Source of the DNA: DASZQL01 sp964391865
Lineage (GTDB): Bacteria > Planctomycetota > Phycisphaerae > Phycisphaerales > UBA1924
NCBI GenBank assembly: GCA_964391865.1
Contig: CAYMNQ010000002.1
Location: 606,607 to 670,606 of the forward strand
Length of the DNA stretch: 64,000 nt
Direction of reading: 5' to 3'
Position numbers and translations under genes: made by a program. Shown in pieces: positions 8,454-16,702 of this stretch. Within the stretch, counting starts at the first letter, position 1. Every line of letters begins with the position of its first letter. Under the pieces are notes generated by a model, which ran no database searches, was not told the DNA's origin, and saw only the letters and a program-made list of their open reading frames with translations.

Positions 8454-9248
8454 TTACTCCGGGCTCATCTCGGCGTCCGCGTTCTCCTGCGCCGGCGGTT
8501 CCTTGCCGCGCTTGCCCTTCCCTTTGCCCGCCTCGCCGCCCGTGCCCTTGCCGCGTGGCGCGTGGTTCGCGGCCCGCTCGCGCATCTCGCTCAGGCGCGC
8601 TTCGACGTACTGCTGCTGCTCGGGAGAGAGCACCTTCCAGATCATGGCGCGGTACTCCTCCGGGTTCGGGCCTTGCTCGTGCAGAGTGCGGAGCTTCTCG
8701 CGAGCGGCCTGCTGCTCGGGGGTGAGCTCCTTCGGCTCGCCGCCCTGAGCGCGGGCGCGCTCGTTCAGCTTCTCGCGCGCCTTGCCGCGGGGTTTCGCGT
8801 TCTCATCGGGAGGACCCCCCGGTCCCCGCGCTCCCGGGCCGAACGCGCCCGGCTCGATGCCGGCTTCTTTCTGCAACTGTTCGATTTCCTCGGCGTGGGC
8901 GGCGCGGAACTCCTCCGCCTTCGCGCGGAACTCTTCCGCGATGGTGCGCACGGCTCCGATCTGCTCGTCCGTCGGGCGTACATTGTCCGGAGCGTCGGGC
9001 CCGTTGAGCGAGCGCACCGCGCCGAGGAAGACGGCGAAGCGCATCCCGGGGTGCTCGGGCCGGCCGCGCTCTCCCGCGCCCCTGCCAAACTGCCCGCGCC
9101 CGCCGGGCACGTCGCGGTCTTTCACGGTCGGGCCGCCGAGCGGGTCGGAGTTCCCGGTGCCGGTGGGTTCGGCGAGCAGTGGGGCGGGGGCCGCGAGGCA
9201 CGCGGCGAGAATCAACGAACGGGTCGTCCAACGAGCGGTGCGATGCAT
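8454..9248 (-). CDS. Secreted charged helical protein (Spy/CpxP-like in composition)
   Basis: 264 residues. ATG 9248 follows an AGGAGC site at good spacing; a start at 9284 would add 12 residues without one. A signal peptide (LILAACLAAPAPLLA) precedes a Gly/Pro/Arg-rich linker, then long helices of Glu, Lys, Arg, Ala and Gln (TIAEEFRAKAEEFRAAHAEEI, LTPEQQAAREKLR, LSPEQQQYVEARLSEMRER) and a basic Gly/Lys tail. The repeated L(S/T)PEQ helix starts recall periplasmic metal- or stress-responsive proteins of the CpxP/Spy type, though no LTxxQ signature is certain. Periplasmic location is inferred. A terminator follows. Confidence 0.6.
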   Translation of the reverse strand: MHRTARWTTRSLILAACLAAPAPLLAEPTGTGNSDPLGGPTVKDRDVPGGRGQFGRGAGERGRPEHPGMRFAVFLGAVRSLNGPDAPDNVRPTDEQIGAVRTIAEEFRAKAEEFRAAHAEEIEQLQKEAGIEPGAFGPGARGPGGPPDENAKPRGKAREKLNERARAQGGEPKELTPEQQAAREKLRTLHEQGPNPEEYRAMIWKVLSPEQQQYVEARLSEMRERAANHAPRGKGTGGEAGKGKGKRGKEPPAQENADAEMSPE

Positions 9249-9477
9249 GGGTTGCTCCTGTGTCAAAGTTGTGCATCGGCTCAACGCCCACCCGCGCCCG
9301 CGATTGCAGACCCGCGTGACAAGGAGTGCGGTTTATTCCGGCGAATTTCGAGCGATGCGGACCTTCGGGCGGAATGACAAAAAACTCAAGATTCGTGCCG
9401 GTTTCGGCATTCTTGCGCGTCGCACGCGAGCGGACAAGTCGCCCTACCATTGCACCCCCGCGCTCGCGGCGATCGGC

Positions 9478-9491
9478 TGTCATGTTTGACA
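9478..9491. promoter_or_regulatory. Short inverted repeat upstream of mrp
   Basis: TGTCA TGTT TGACA is a perfect five-base inverted repeat about 37 nt upstream of the mrp-like start at 9529, in the 280-base divergent gap 9249-9528. It overlaps a TTGACA, but no convincing -10 follows. It may be an operator or chance. Nothing else stands out in this gap. Confidence 0.25.
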
Positions 9492-9528
9492 TGCGCCGCC
9501 GAGCGGGGAGTTCAGGAGACGCGCCCGG

Positions 9529-10731
9529 ATGCCGCTGACGAAAGAGAACATCGCCGACGCGCTGCGCACGATCCGTGATGCTTCGACGAAGCGCGATCTC
9601 GTCGCGCTCGGCGCGGTGAAGAAGATCGCGTCGTGCGACGGCTATGTGTCGCTGACGATCGCGTGCGACGAGGAGCCGCGCACGCGCGCGGCGCTGCGCG
9701 GCGGCATCGAATCCGCCGTGCGCGAAGCCGCGCGGGGTGCCGGCGAGGAACTGCGCCAGGTGACGATCGATTTCGTGCGCCCGGACGATGCGTCGCTGCG
9801 CGATGTCGCCGTTGACTCGGCAGGGCGCGAGGTGCGCACGACAGCGGCAACCGCAGGGCCGGTGAAGCAGGCCGCGAGTTCTGCCAGCACGGGCGCGGGC
9901 ACCGCACGCGCGGGGAACCCATCGCTGCCGGGCGTGAAGCACATCATCGCGGTCGGCGCGGGCAAGGGCGGCGTGGGCAAGAGCACGGTATCGGTGAATC
10001 TCGCGGTTGGGCTCGCTCGCCAGGGGCACGTGGTCGGGCTGCTCGATGGCGATATCTACGGCCCGAGCGTGCCGACCATGCTGGGACTCGAGTCGATGGA
10101 AGTCACGCTTCACAAGAACATGCTGCAGGTGTTCTATGTCCACGGCGTGAAAGCGATGACGATCGGCAAGCTCGTCGACCGCGAGAAGCCGCTGATCTGG
10201 CGCGGGCCGATGGCGCACGGCGCGTTCAAGCAGCTCGTCGAGCAGACGGAGTGGGGCGAGCTCGACTACCTGATCATTGACCTGCCACCGGGGACGGGCG
10301 ATGTGTCGCTGACGATGGCGCAGTTGCTGGCGGTGAGCGGCGCGGTGGTGGTGTGTACGCCGCAGAAAGTGGCGCAAGACGACGCCGTGCGCGCGGCCCG
10401 CATGTTCCAGCAGCTCAACATCCCGGTGCTGGGCGTTGTCGAGAACATGAGCTATTTCATCGGCGACGACGGCAAGGAATACGACCTCTTCGGCCGCGGC
10501 GGGGCGCAGCGCATGGCGCAGCGCCTCGGGCTCCCCTTCCTGGGTGAGATCCCCATCAGCATGAACCTGCGCATCAACAGCGACGCCGGGAACCCGTCGG
10601 CGAACTTCGACGACCCGCGCAACGCGACCATCCACGCGGCCCTGGAGAACATGGTGCGCCTGACCGAAACCCAGGTGGCGCTCGCGGCAACGCGCGCGGG
10701 GAGCTCCGGGCCGGTACTGAGCGTGAGCTGA
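9529..10731 (+). CDS. mrp: Mrp/NBP35-family iron-sulfur carrier ATPase, CxxC motif absent
   Basis: 400 residues, ATG after AGGAGA. Residues 1-90 form a MIP18-like domain (ENIADALRTIRDA...). A Thr/Ala/Ser linker leads to the P-loop domain with the deviant Walker A GKGGVGKST at about 145-153, the DGDIYGPSVPTML segment, and LDYLIIDLPPGTGD (Walker B region). Mrp/ApbC proteins bind and transfer 4Fe-4S clusters to target proteins in the cytoplasm. In most relatives NMSYF is followed by a Cys-containing CxxC that bridges the cluster in the dimer; here it is NMSYFIGDDGKEYDLFG with no cysteine, so cluster binding by the usual site is doubtful. The gene is monocistronic or leads the NTF2-like gene that begins 101 nt later. 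Confidence 0.9.
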   Translation: MPLTKENIADALRTIRDASTKRDLVALGAVKKIASCDGYVSLTIACDEEPRTRAALRGGIESAVREAARGAGEELRQVTIDFVRPDDASLRDVAVDSAGREVRTTAATAGPVKQAASSASTGAGTARAGNPSLPGVKHIIAVGAGKGGVGKSTVSVNLAVGLARQGHVVGLLDGDIYGPSVPTMLGLESMEVTLHKNMLQVFYVHGVKAMTIGKLVDREKPLIWRGPMAHGAFKQLVEQTEWGELDYLIIDLPPGTGDVSLTMAQLLAVSGAVVVCTPQKVAQDDAVRAARMFQQLNIPVLGVVENMSYFIGDDGKEYDLFGRGGAQRMAQRLGLPFLGEIPISMNLRINSDAGNPSANFDDPRNATIHAALENMVRLTETQVALAATRAGSSGPVLSVS

Positions 10732-10832
10732 TCCTCGCGGGGCGGATATGCTCGTGCCGATATGGCGGCCGGTGCCGCCGAATCCGAAGACCATTCGCGC
10801 GCGCACCATCCCACCACACGGAGTAACACACC

Positions 10833-11312
10833 ATGGCGAAGAAGAAATCGACCACCAAGAAGAAGGGCGCTGCCAAGAAATCGCCCGCGAAGAAGAAGCC
10901 CGGCGGGGCCAGCGCAAAGGCGCTCGCGCCCAAGCCGGTCAAGACCGGCAAGGGGCTCAGCCCGATGGAAGTCGGCAACGCGGTGATGCGCCAGATCAAC
11001 GCCGGCGACTGGGAGCCGAACAAGCAGCTGTGGTCACCGAAGGTGGTCTCGATTGAGGGCGTGGGCGTCAGCATGGCGTGGCACGGCAAGAAAGCCATCG
11101 ACGCGAAGAACGCGCAGTGGTATGCCGAACACGAGATGGTCGGCGGCAGCGCCGACGGGCCGTTTGTCGGCGCCACCGGCTTCTCCATCAAGTTCAATCT
11201 TGAGGTCAAGAAACGCGCCACCGGCGAGGTGCTCAAGATGAGCGAGGTCGGCGTCTACACCGTGCAGAACGGCAAGATCGTCCGCGAGGAGTTCATGTAC
11301 GGTATGCATTGA
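10833..11312 (+). CDS. NTF2/SnoaL-like protein with histone-H1-like lysine tail
   Basis: 159 residues. Residues 1-40 are Lys/Ala/Pro-rich (KKKSTTKKKGAAKKSPAKKK), a composition typical of bacterial histone-H1-like DNA-binding tails. Residues about 42-159 look like a cystatin/NTF2-like cone: a helix (MEVGNAVMRQINAGD), a tryptophan-rich strand (VSMAWHGKKAID), and sheet strands ending VYTVQNGKIVREEFMYGMH, as in SnoaL-like proteins. No catalytic residues can be assigned. The tail could bind nucleic acid or simply raise charge. A hairpin with six T follows at 11349-11372. Confidence 0.65.
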   Translation: MAKKKSTTKKKGAAKKSPAKKKPGGASAKALAPKPVKTGKGLSPMEVGNAVMRQINAGDWEPNKQLWSPKVVSIEGVGVSMAWHGKKAIDAKNAQWYAEHEMVGGSADGPFVGATGFSIKFNLEVKKRATGEVLKMSEVGVYTVQNGKIVREEFMYGMH

Positions 11313-11348
11313 TCGTCGCGACGCAGCGAGCCAAGTTCGTTGACGAAC

Positions 11349-11372
11349 GCACGCGCGGGGGCGTGCTTTTTT
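11349..11372 (+). terminator. Rho-independent terminator between convergent genes
   Basis: GCACGC-GCGGGG-GCGTGC forms a six-pair stem (11349-11366) followed directly by six T (11367-11372). It ends the plus-strand NTF2-like transcript and touches the stop codon of rmuC on the other strand. Confidence 0.7.
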
Positions 11373-12853
11373 CATTCCGGCGCGCCATCGGTGAGGGCTG
11401 GCAGTGAGCGCACTTGGCGGATTGTCATCTCAACCGGGGCGGGGTCGGCGATCTTCTCGCTCGACTTCGCGTCGCGCTCCTCGAACTTACGCAGCGTGGG
11501 CATCAGGCGCGAATCGAGCGAGCCAACCAGCTCGTTGTACGCGCCGGCGGCACTGCCGAGCGATCGCCCGACGCGCGCCACAGCGTCGAGCACGTTCGCC
11601 GAGCGCGCGTGCAGCTCGCGACCGAGCTTGAAGAGCTCGTTCGCGCTGTCGCTCAGCTTCTTCTCGCGCCAGCCGACCGCGACGGCGCGGAGGAGGCCGA
11701 TGAGCGTCGACGGGCTGGCGAGGATCACGCCGTGCTGGGCGGCGGTTTCCAGAAGGTCCGGGCGGCGCTGCAGCGCCGCGTCGATGAACTGATCGCCCGG
11801 CACGAACATCACCGTGAACTCGGGTGAGCCTTCGAGTTGCGACCAGTACCTCTTGTTCGCCAGTGCCACCGACTGCTCCGCGACATGACGCGCGAACCGC
11901 TCAAGGTGCTCCTCCGCGCGCTCGGGCGTGCTCGACTCGACCGCGTCGATGTACGCGTCGATATTCGTCTTCGCGTCCACCGCGATCACGCGCCCGTTGG
12001 GCAACTGAACGATCAGGTCGGGCCGCAACAGTTTTCCATCACCGTCGCGCGCCGACGTTTGCTCGCTGAAATCGCAGTAGTCGCGCATCCCGGCGAGTTC
12101 GGCGACACGCCGGAGCTGTACCTCGCCGTAGCGCCCGCGGACCTGCGGCTTGCGCAGCGCCTGCACAAGGTTCGCGGTTTCCTTGCGCAGAGCGTCGCCC
12201 GCGAGGCGCATGCCGACAATCTGCTCGCTCACCTGCGCGAAGGTGGCGGCCCGTTCCTTCTCGATCTCGTCGATCTTCCGTTTCGTCTCCGCGAGCGTGT
12301 CGGTGATCGGCTTCACCATCGATTCGACGGCCTGCTTGCGTGAATCGAGTTCCGCCTTCGCCTTCTCATGGTCCATCCCGAAGCGTTCTCCCGCGAGCTT
12401 CAGGAGTTGCTCGCCCGATTGTCTCATCGCCGTCGCGGCAGTGGCTTCGATCACGCTCGTGAACTGGCGAGAACGCTCGTCGAACTCGGCACGGAGAGCG
12501 TGCTCCAGCGCTGACGCCGCGGCGCGCTCGCGCGCGATCGCGCTGTCATGGCGCTCGGTCAGCAGTCGAACCCGTTCGGCGTGGGCCGATTCGATCTCGT
12601 TGAGCCGCGCGCTCAGATCGGCCGCTTGAGCCCGCAGCGCGGCGATACGCTCGCCCGCCTCGGCAAGGGATGCTTCGAGAGCGCCCATCGCGCGGCGCGA
12701 CTCCGCCTCGCCGGTACTGGCGTCGTCGCGCGAGCGCTCGGTTGCGGCAAGGCGCTCGCGCAGGCGAGCCCGCTCAACCAGCAGCAGCACTCCCCACAGC
12801 AGCGCGATCAGCAACGCCGCGGCCAACATTACAGCGATGATCCCGGTGGGCAT
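11372..12853 (-). CDS. rmuC: DNA recombination protein RmuC
   Basis: 493 residues. An N-terminal membrane helix (residues about 4-26, IIAVMLAAALLIALLWGVLLLV) is followed by a long coiled coil (about 30-225, heptads rich in Glu, Arg, Ala) and the RmuC domain (about 235-440), recognised from KPQVRGRYGEVQLRRVAELA, the nuclease-like IAVDAKTNIDAYIDA and PEFTVMFVPGDQFIDAAL. RmuC restricts recombination at inverted repeats and is thought to have a restriction-endonuclease-like core. The C-terminal 50 residues are a variable tail. The neighbour upstream on the other side of the start is the M16-like gene, also on the minus strand, 42 nt away. Confidence 0.93.
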   Translation of the reverse strand: MPTGIIAVMLAAALLIALLWGVLLLVERARLRERLAATERSRDDASTGEAESRRAMGALEASLAEAGERIAALRAQAADLSARLNEIESAHAERVRLLTERHDSAIARERAAASALEHALRAEFDERSRQFTSVIEATAATAMRQSGEQLLKLAGERFGMDHEKAKAELDSRKQAVESMVKPITDTLAETKRKIDEIEKERAATFAQVSEQIVGMRLAGDALRKETANLVQALRKPQVRGRYGEVQLRRVAELAGMRDYCDFSEQTSARDGDGKLLRPDLIVQLPNGRVIAVDAKTNIDAYIDAVESSTPERAEEHLERFARHVAEQSVALANKRYWSQLEGSPEFTVMFVPGDQFIDAALQRRPDLLETAAQHGVILASPSTLIGLLRAVAVGWREKKLSDSANELFKLGRELHARSANVLDAVARVGRSLGSAAGAYNELVGSLDSRLMPTLRKFEERDAKSSEKIADPAPVEMTIRQVRSLPALTDGAPE

Positions 12854-12895
12854 GCCCGCAGTGTACGCCCGGCGTGCGGCGGAGCAGGCGATGCA

Positions 12896-15736
12896 TTACG
12901 GCGATCGCGCGTCCGGCGTCGTGCTGATCATCAGCCGGGCTTCGGGCGTGTCCAGCCTGCCCAGGAGCTTCACAAGCTGCGCCGGCTCGAGCGATTCGGC
13001 TCGCCGGCGAGCGCTCGGGAGCGCCCCGATCGGGCGCCCGCGATATGTCGATGCACAGATTGTCAGCGCCCACTGGTCGCTGCGCCGTTCGCGCTCGCGC
13101 AGGCGCTGGACCACTGCCTGGCGCGATTGCCGCCACTCTTCGATCGGTACAGGCGCGCGGGCAAGTTCCGTGAGTTGCTCACGCATCACGCGCGCCGCTT
13201 CGTCAATATTCTGCCTTTCAACAATCGCGGTCGCGAACGTCGCGCCGAGCGCGGGGTACGCGCTCGGCGGCTCAGAGAGCGCGTCCACCGACGATGCGAG
13301 CTGCCGCTCTTCCAGAAGAATGCGCGAAAGGCGCGTCTTCCACACGTCGGCGGCGATCTGGAGCAGCAGATCATCGTCGCTCTCAGGCACGGGGTTCGTG
13401 CGCAAGCCGACCAAACAGCCGCCAACCGTGCTGGCCGCTAGCCCGTCCTCCACTGCGCCGCTCGTTGCTTCCGCCATCTCGGACCCGCGTCGCGCCTGAA
13501 AGAGCGAGGGGCCCAAGCGCTCGCGCGCCGGCAGCGAGCCGAGATACGCGGCGGCGAGTTCGAGCGCCGGTTCACGCCGGATGTCGCCCACAATCGCCAC
13601 TTCCATCGGCGCCGCGATGAGCCGCTCGAGCCAAGCCTGGGCGGCGTCGCGCGTGAGCCGGGCAATGATGTCATCTTCCAGCGGCTCGCCGCGCGGGTCG
13701 CCCGGGGCGTGCAATGACTGGTAGAGCAGCACGAACAGCCGGTTGCCCGCGTCGGTGCGCAGCGCGTGCGCGATCGATCGCTGCCGCCACTTCCACTTCT
13801 CAAACGCGGCGGGCTCGATGCTCGGCTCGCGCAGCAGCAGGTGCAGCAGGCGCAGAGCCTCGGGCAGCATCGCGGTGTCCGCCGTCATCACCAGGCGCAG
13901 CGCGTCCTCGTCCGCGAACGCCTGCAACTGGATGTCCTTGCCCAGCCGAAGCGCGTCGAGATCGACGGCGGAGCGAGACCGAGCCGCGGGGAGCGCGAAC
14001 ACGCCCGCGGCGGCGGCGCTCAGCCCCTTCGTCGATCGATCCTCCTCGATGCTCCCCCCCACGAGCGTGACGGCGACATGCACCTGCCCCGTGCGGTCGT
14101 CGAGGGTGCGGTGATGCACGCGCACTCCGTTGCCTAACCAGCCCGACATCGTGCCCGTCTCGGACTCGATCGAGAGTTCGGCCACGCGTCCCGGCACGGG
14201 GTCGCGCTCCAGAATCGACGCGGGCCGCTCCCACGCGGGCAGCGTCTCGGTGGGCGTTCCGAGCACGCGGCGCGCGACCTCCAGCACATCCCGCTCGCTC
14301 GGCGGGATGCCGCACTCGGGCAGGATCACGATCGCCGCCGAGCCGCCCGGCTCGCTCATGCCGCGGAACGCGGCGTCCACTTCGCCCGACGAAATGGTCG
14401 GCAAGGCCCGCGCGAGCAGCTCGAGCCGCTGGGCGCGGGAGATGACCGTCGAGCCGCGCCGAAGCGCGCCGAAGATCGCGTCCGCCAGCGGGCGTGGTTC
14501 GAGCGTCGGCTCCGATCGGGCGGCGGACTCGGCGTCGGCACGAACGGCGACGCGCGCGTCCGACAGTTCCGCTTCGCTGAAGCCGTGCTCCCGCGCCCTC
14601 GCGATCTCGCCGGCCAGCTGAGACACCAAGTCGCCCCACACGGCACGGTCGTCGAACACCGACGCGCTGAAAAACCGCAATGAGCCGAAGGCGGTCCACG
14701 AACCTGCGGCGGCAAAGGGCGCACCGAGCCGCCCAGAGATCGTCGCGCGCGTGAGCCGGCGCTCCATGACCTCGGCGGCCATTTCTTCGACCACCTCGGC
14801 GCGGAAATCAGACTCGCGCACGATGGGCGGCGCGACGCTCTGGAAGGCGAGCCACTGCGCCGTCGTGTTGCTCAGATCCGGGTCCGTCAGGACGAGCGGG
14901 GTGAGTTCATCGAGCCGGCGCACCGCAAGGTCGGGGTCCGGCGGGCCCGGACGATCTGGGATGCCGGCGAACGCCTCGCCGATGCGGTCCACGAGCGCGA
15001 CCGGATCAACATCGCCGATCACGACGAGCCACATGCGTCCCGGACGCCACCAGTCGCGGTGAAGCGCTTCGATCTCCGCCCGCGTGACGTTCGCGACCGC
15101 GCCCGGCCGGCCGTCGGGCGGGTGGCGCGCGAGAAGCGAGCCAGGCGCGAGCCGAGGAAACGCCGACGCGACCAAGCGCTGCTGGATGTTCACACGCCCG
15201 CGTTCTTCGGCCAGCAGGAGCTGCTTCTCTTTCTCGATCGCGCGATCGTCGAAGACGATGCCGCCCGCCGCTTCCGCAAGGAACGAAAGCGCGAGCGCGA
15301 GAGTTGGGTCGTCGTTGTTCGCCCACTCGAGGCGCACGCGCGTGAGGTCGAGATCAGCGGTCGTCGCCCGGCGTCGATCCACTTCGATGCCAACTCCGTC
15401 GAGCCGCCGGATCGCTTCCCCCGGCGCGAAGCCGCGGCTGACCGCGAAGGGCAATCGCGCCAACAGCTTCGCGGCCCCGCTCACGCCCTCGCGCTCGTGC
15501 ATTGATCCGCAGCGCACGCCCAGTTCGACATAGACCGCCCCGTCGGGAAGCGCCCGCGGCTTGATGAAGTACATCAGCCCGTTCTTGAGCGAGCCCTGGA
15601 CCAGGTCCGGGTTGGTCGCGAGCGCGCGATCTTCGGCCTCCGGCTCGCACGCCCGCGACAACGGGGCGCCGAACGCGATCGCAACAATCGCGGCGAGAAC
15701 CAGCCGGGCGAGATGTCGAGCAAGAACCACACGCAC
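12896..15736 (-). CDS. Double-length M16 (insulinase/pitrilysin) peptidase homologue, zinc motif lost
   Basis: 946 residues from GTG 15736, chosen because AGAGGTG lies five bases upstream and a signal peptide starts there (LARLVLAAIVAIAFGAPLSRA). A longer reading to 15907 would run over the next gene's start. Two M16 repeats are visible: the first begins LKNGLMYFIKPR, the second LGNGVRVHHRTLDDRTG. The family's first repeat should carry HxxEH plus a distal Glu; here GVSGAAKLLARLPF stands in its place, so zinc binding and peptidase activity are unlikely. WWRPGRMWLVVIGDVD and similar strands confirm the fold. It may act as a non-catalytic partner subunit, as in processing peptidases, or as a scaffold in the periplasm. 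Confidence 0.82.
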   Translation of the reverse strand: MRVVLARHLARLVLAAIVAIAFGAPLSRACEPEAEDRALATNPDLVQGSLKNGLMYFIKPRALPDGAVYVELGVRCGSMHEREGVSGAAKLLARLPFAVSRGFAPGEAIRRLDGVGIEVDRRRATTADLDLTRVRLEWANNDDPTLALALSFLAEAAGGIVFDDRAIEKEKQLLLAEERGRVNIQQRLVASAFPRLAPGSLLARHPPDGRPGAVANVTRAEIEALHRDWWRPGRMWLVVIGDVDPVALVDRIGEAFAGIPDRPGPPDPDLAVRRLDELTPLVLTDPDLSNTTAQWLAFQSVAPPIVRESDFRAEVVEEMAAEVMERRLTRATISGRLGAPFAAAGSWTAFGSLRFFSASVFDDRAVWGDLVSQLAGEIARAREHGFSEAELSDARVAVRADAESAARSEPTLEPRPLADAIFGALRRGSTVISRAQRLELLARALPTISSGEVDAAFRGMSEPGGSAAIVILPECGIPPSERDVLEVARRVLGTPTETLPAWERPASILERDPVPGRVAELSIESETGTMSGWLGNGVRVHHRTLDDRTGQVHVAVTLVGGSIEEDRSTKGLSAAAAGVFALPAARSRSAVDLDALRLGKDIQLQAFADEDALRLVMTADTAMLPEALRLLHLLLREPSIEPAAFEKWKWRQRSIAHALRTDAGNRLFVLLYQSLHAPGDPRGEPLEDDIIARLTRDAAQAWLERLIAAPMEVAIVGDIRREPALELAAAYLGSLPARERLGPSLFQARRGSEMAEATSGAVEDGLAASTVGGCLVGLRTNPVPESDDDLLLQIAADVWKTRLSRILLEERQLASSVDALSEPPSAYPALGATFATAIVERQNIDEAARVMREQLTELARAPVPIEEWRQSRQAVVQRLRERERRSDQWALTICASTYRGRPIGALPSARRRAESLEPAQLVKLLGRLDTPEARLMISTTPDARSP

Positions 15737-15886
15737 CAATGCACCTCTGAGCAACAGCCGGCCATCAACCGACGGGCCAGTTCTCCGCGTGGTACCGCCC
15801 GGCGCCCCCCGCGTTGCCGGGATCGGTTCGGCGCCGCGACGCCGCACGAGCCAAGCCCAGTCTGCACGACCTGTAAGCTGTGAGCA

Positions 15887-16696
15887 ATGAGCGAGTCGTC
15901 CCAACAAACACCTTCCATCACCGAGGGCCTCGGCCGCTACAGCTCGCTCGCGCTGCTGGCCATGCTGCTATCGCTCGGCAGCGTCGCCGGGTGCTTCATC
16001 GTCGGCGGGCTGGCATTCCTGCTCGGCCCGCGATTGGCTGTCGGCATTCTGCTCATGCCGCTGCTCGGGCTGACGGGATTGGTGACCGGCTTCATCGCGC
16101 TCCGGCGCATCCGGCGATCGAACGGCGCGCTCCGCGGGCACGGCTTCGCGCTGGTGGGCATCTTCGTCGGGCTGATGAGCGCGGTGCTGCAGGGGTCGAT
16201 GTCGCTGGCGGCAGTGGGGAAGCTGCGGACCGTGCAAGTCGTGCTGGCACCGGCGGTCGATCAGTTCATCAAGGACGCCACCGCCGGCAAACGCGAGCCC
16301 ACTCGCCGCCAGCTTGCCGAGTCAACAAACAGCACGCTGAGCAACGAACGCCTTGATCTGTTCTTCGATGAACTTCGCGCTCGATGCGGCGAGCCTCTCG
16401 GGGCGACCGCGCAACTGACTGTGTTCTTGCGCGCCGCGGCGGCGGTGCGCAGCGCGCCGAACGCAAGAACAACCTCGATACAACAAGACAAGTACGCGCC
16501 CGACCCGGTGGAGCTCTTGTGCGCGAATGACACACCACTGTGCTATGTCTTCCTCGACAACGACGCGCTGAATCAGGGATTGCTGCGGATCATTGACCTG
16601 CTCGTCATCCTGCCGGGCGGCGAGTCGCTGACGCTGCTCCCCGCAGGGCCGGCGAAAGAGACGGCAGACGCGCTCGGGTTCAAGGTCGTCAACTGA
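15887..16696 (+). CDS. DUF4190-like membrane protein of unknown function
   Basis: 269 residues. After a polar N-terminus come three or four hydrophobic helices between residues about 18 and 110 (SLALLAMLLSLGSVAGCFIVGG, LAVGILLMPLLGLTGLVTGFIAL, HGFALVGIFVGLMSAVLQ). The middle pair, with RRIRRSNGALRGHGFALVGI, resembles the DUF4190 signature in which a Gly-rich two-helix hairpin flanks an Arg loop. The C-terminal 150 residues are soluble and unrecognised (CANDTPLCYVFLDN is notable). It is divergent from the M16-like gene, with 150 nt between them. Confidence 0.6.
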   Translation: MSESSQQTPSITEGLGRYSSLALLAMLLSLGSVAGCFIVGGLAFLLGPRLAVGILLMPLLGLTGLVTGFIALRRIRRSNGALRGHGFALVGIFVGLMSAVLQGSMSLAAVGKLRTVQVVLAPAVDQFIKDATAGKREPTRRQLAESTNSTLSNERLDLFFDELRARCGEPLGATAQLTVFLRAAAAVRSAPNARTTSIQQDKYAPDPVELLCANDTPLCYVFLDNDALNQGLLRIIDLLVILPGGESLTLLPAGPAKETADALGFKVVN

Positions 16697-16702
16697 CGCG
16701 CG

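Noticed and set aside
8803..10917. Long minus-strand open frame of 704 codons across the mrp-like gene
   Set aside because: It is antisense to mrp, shows Arg/Ala-rich composition without motifs, and overlaps two well-supported genes.
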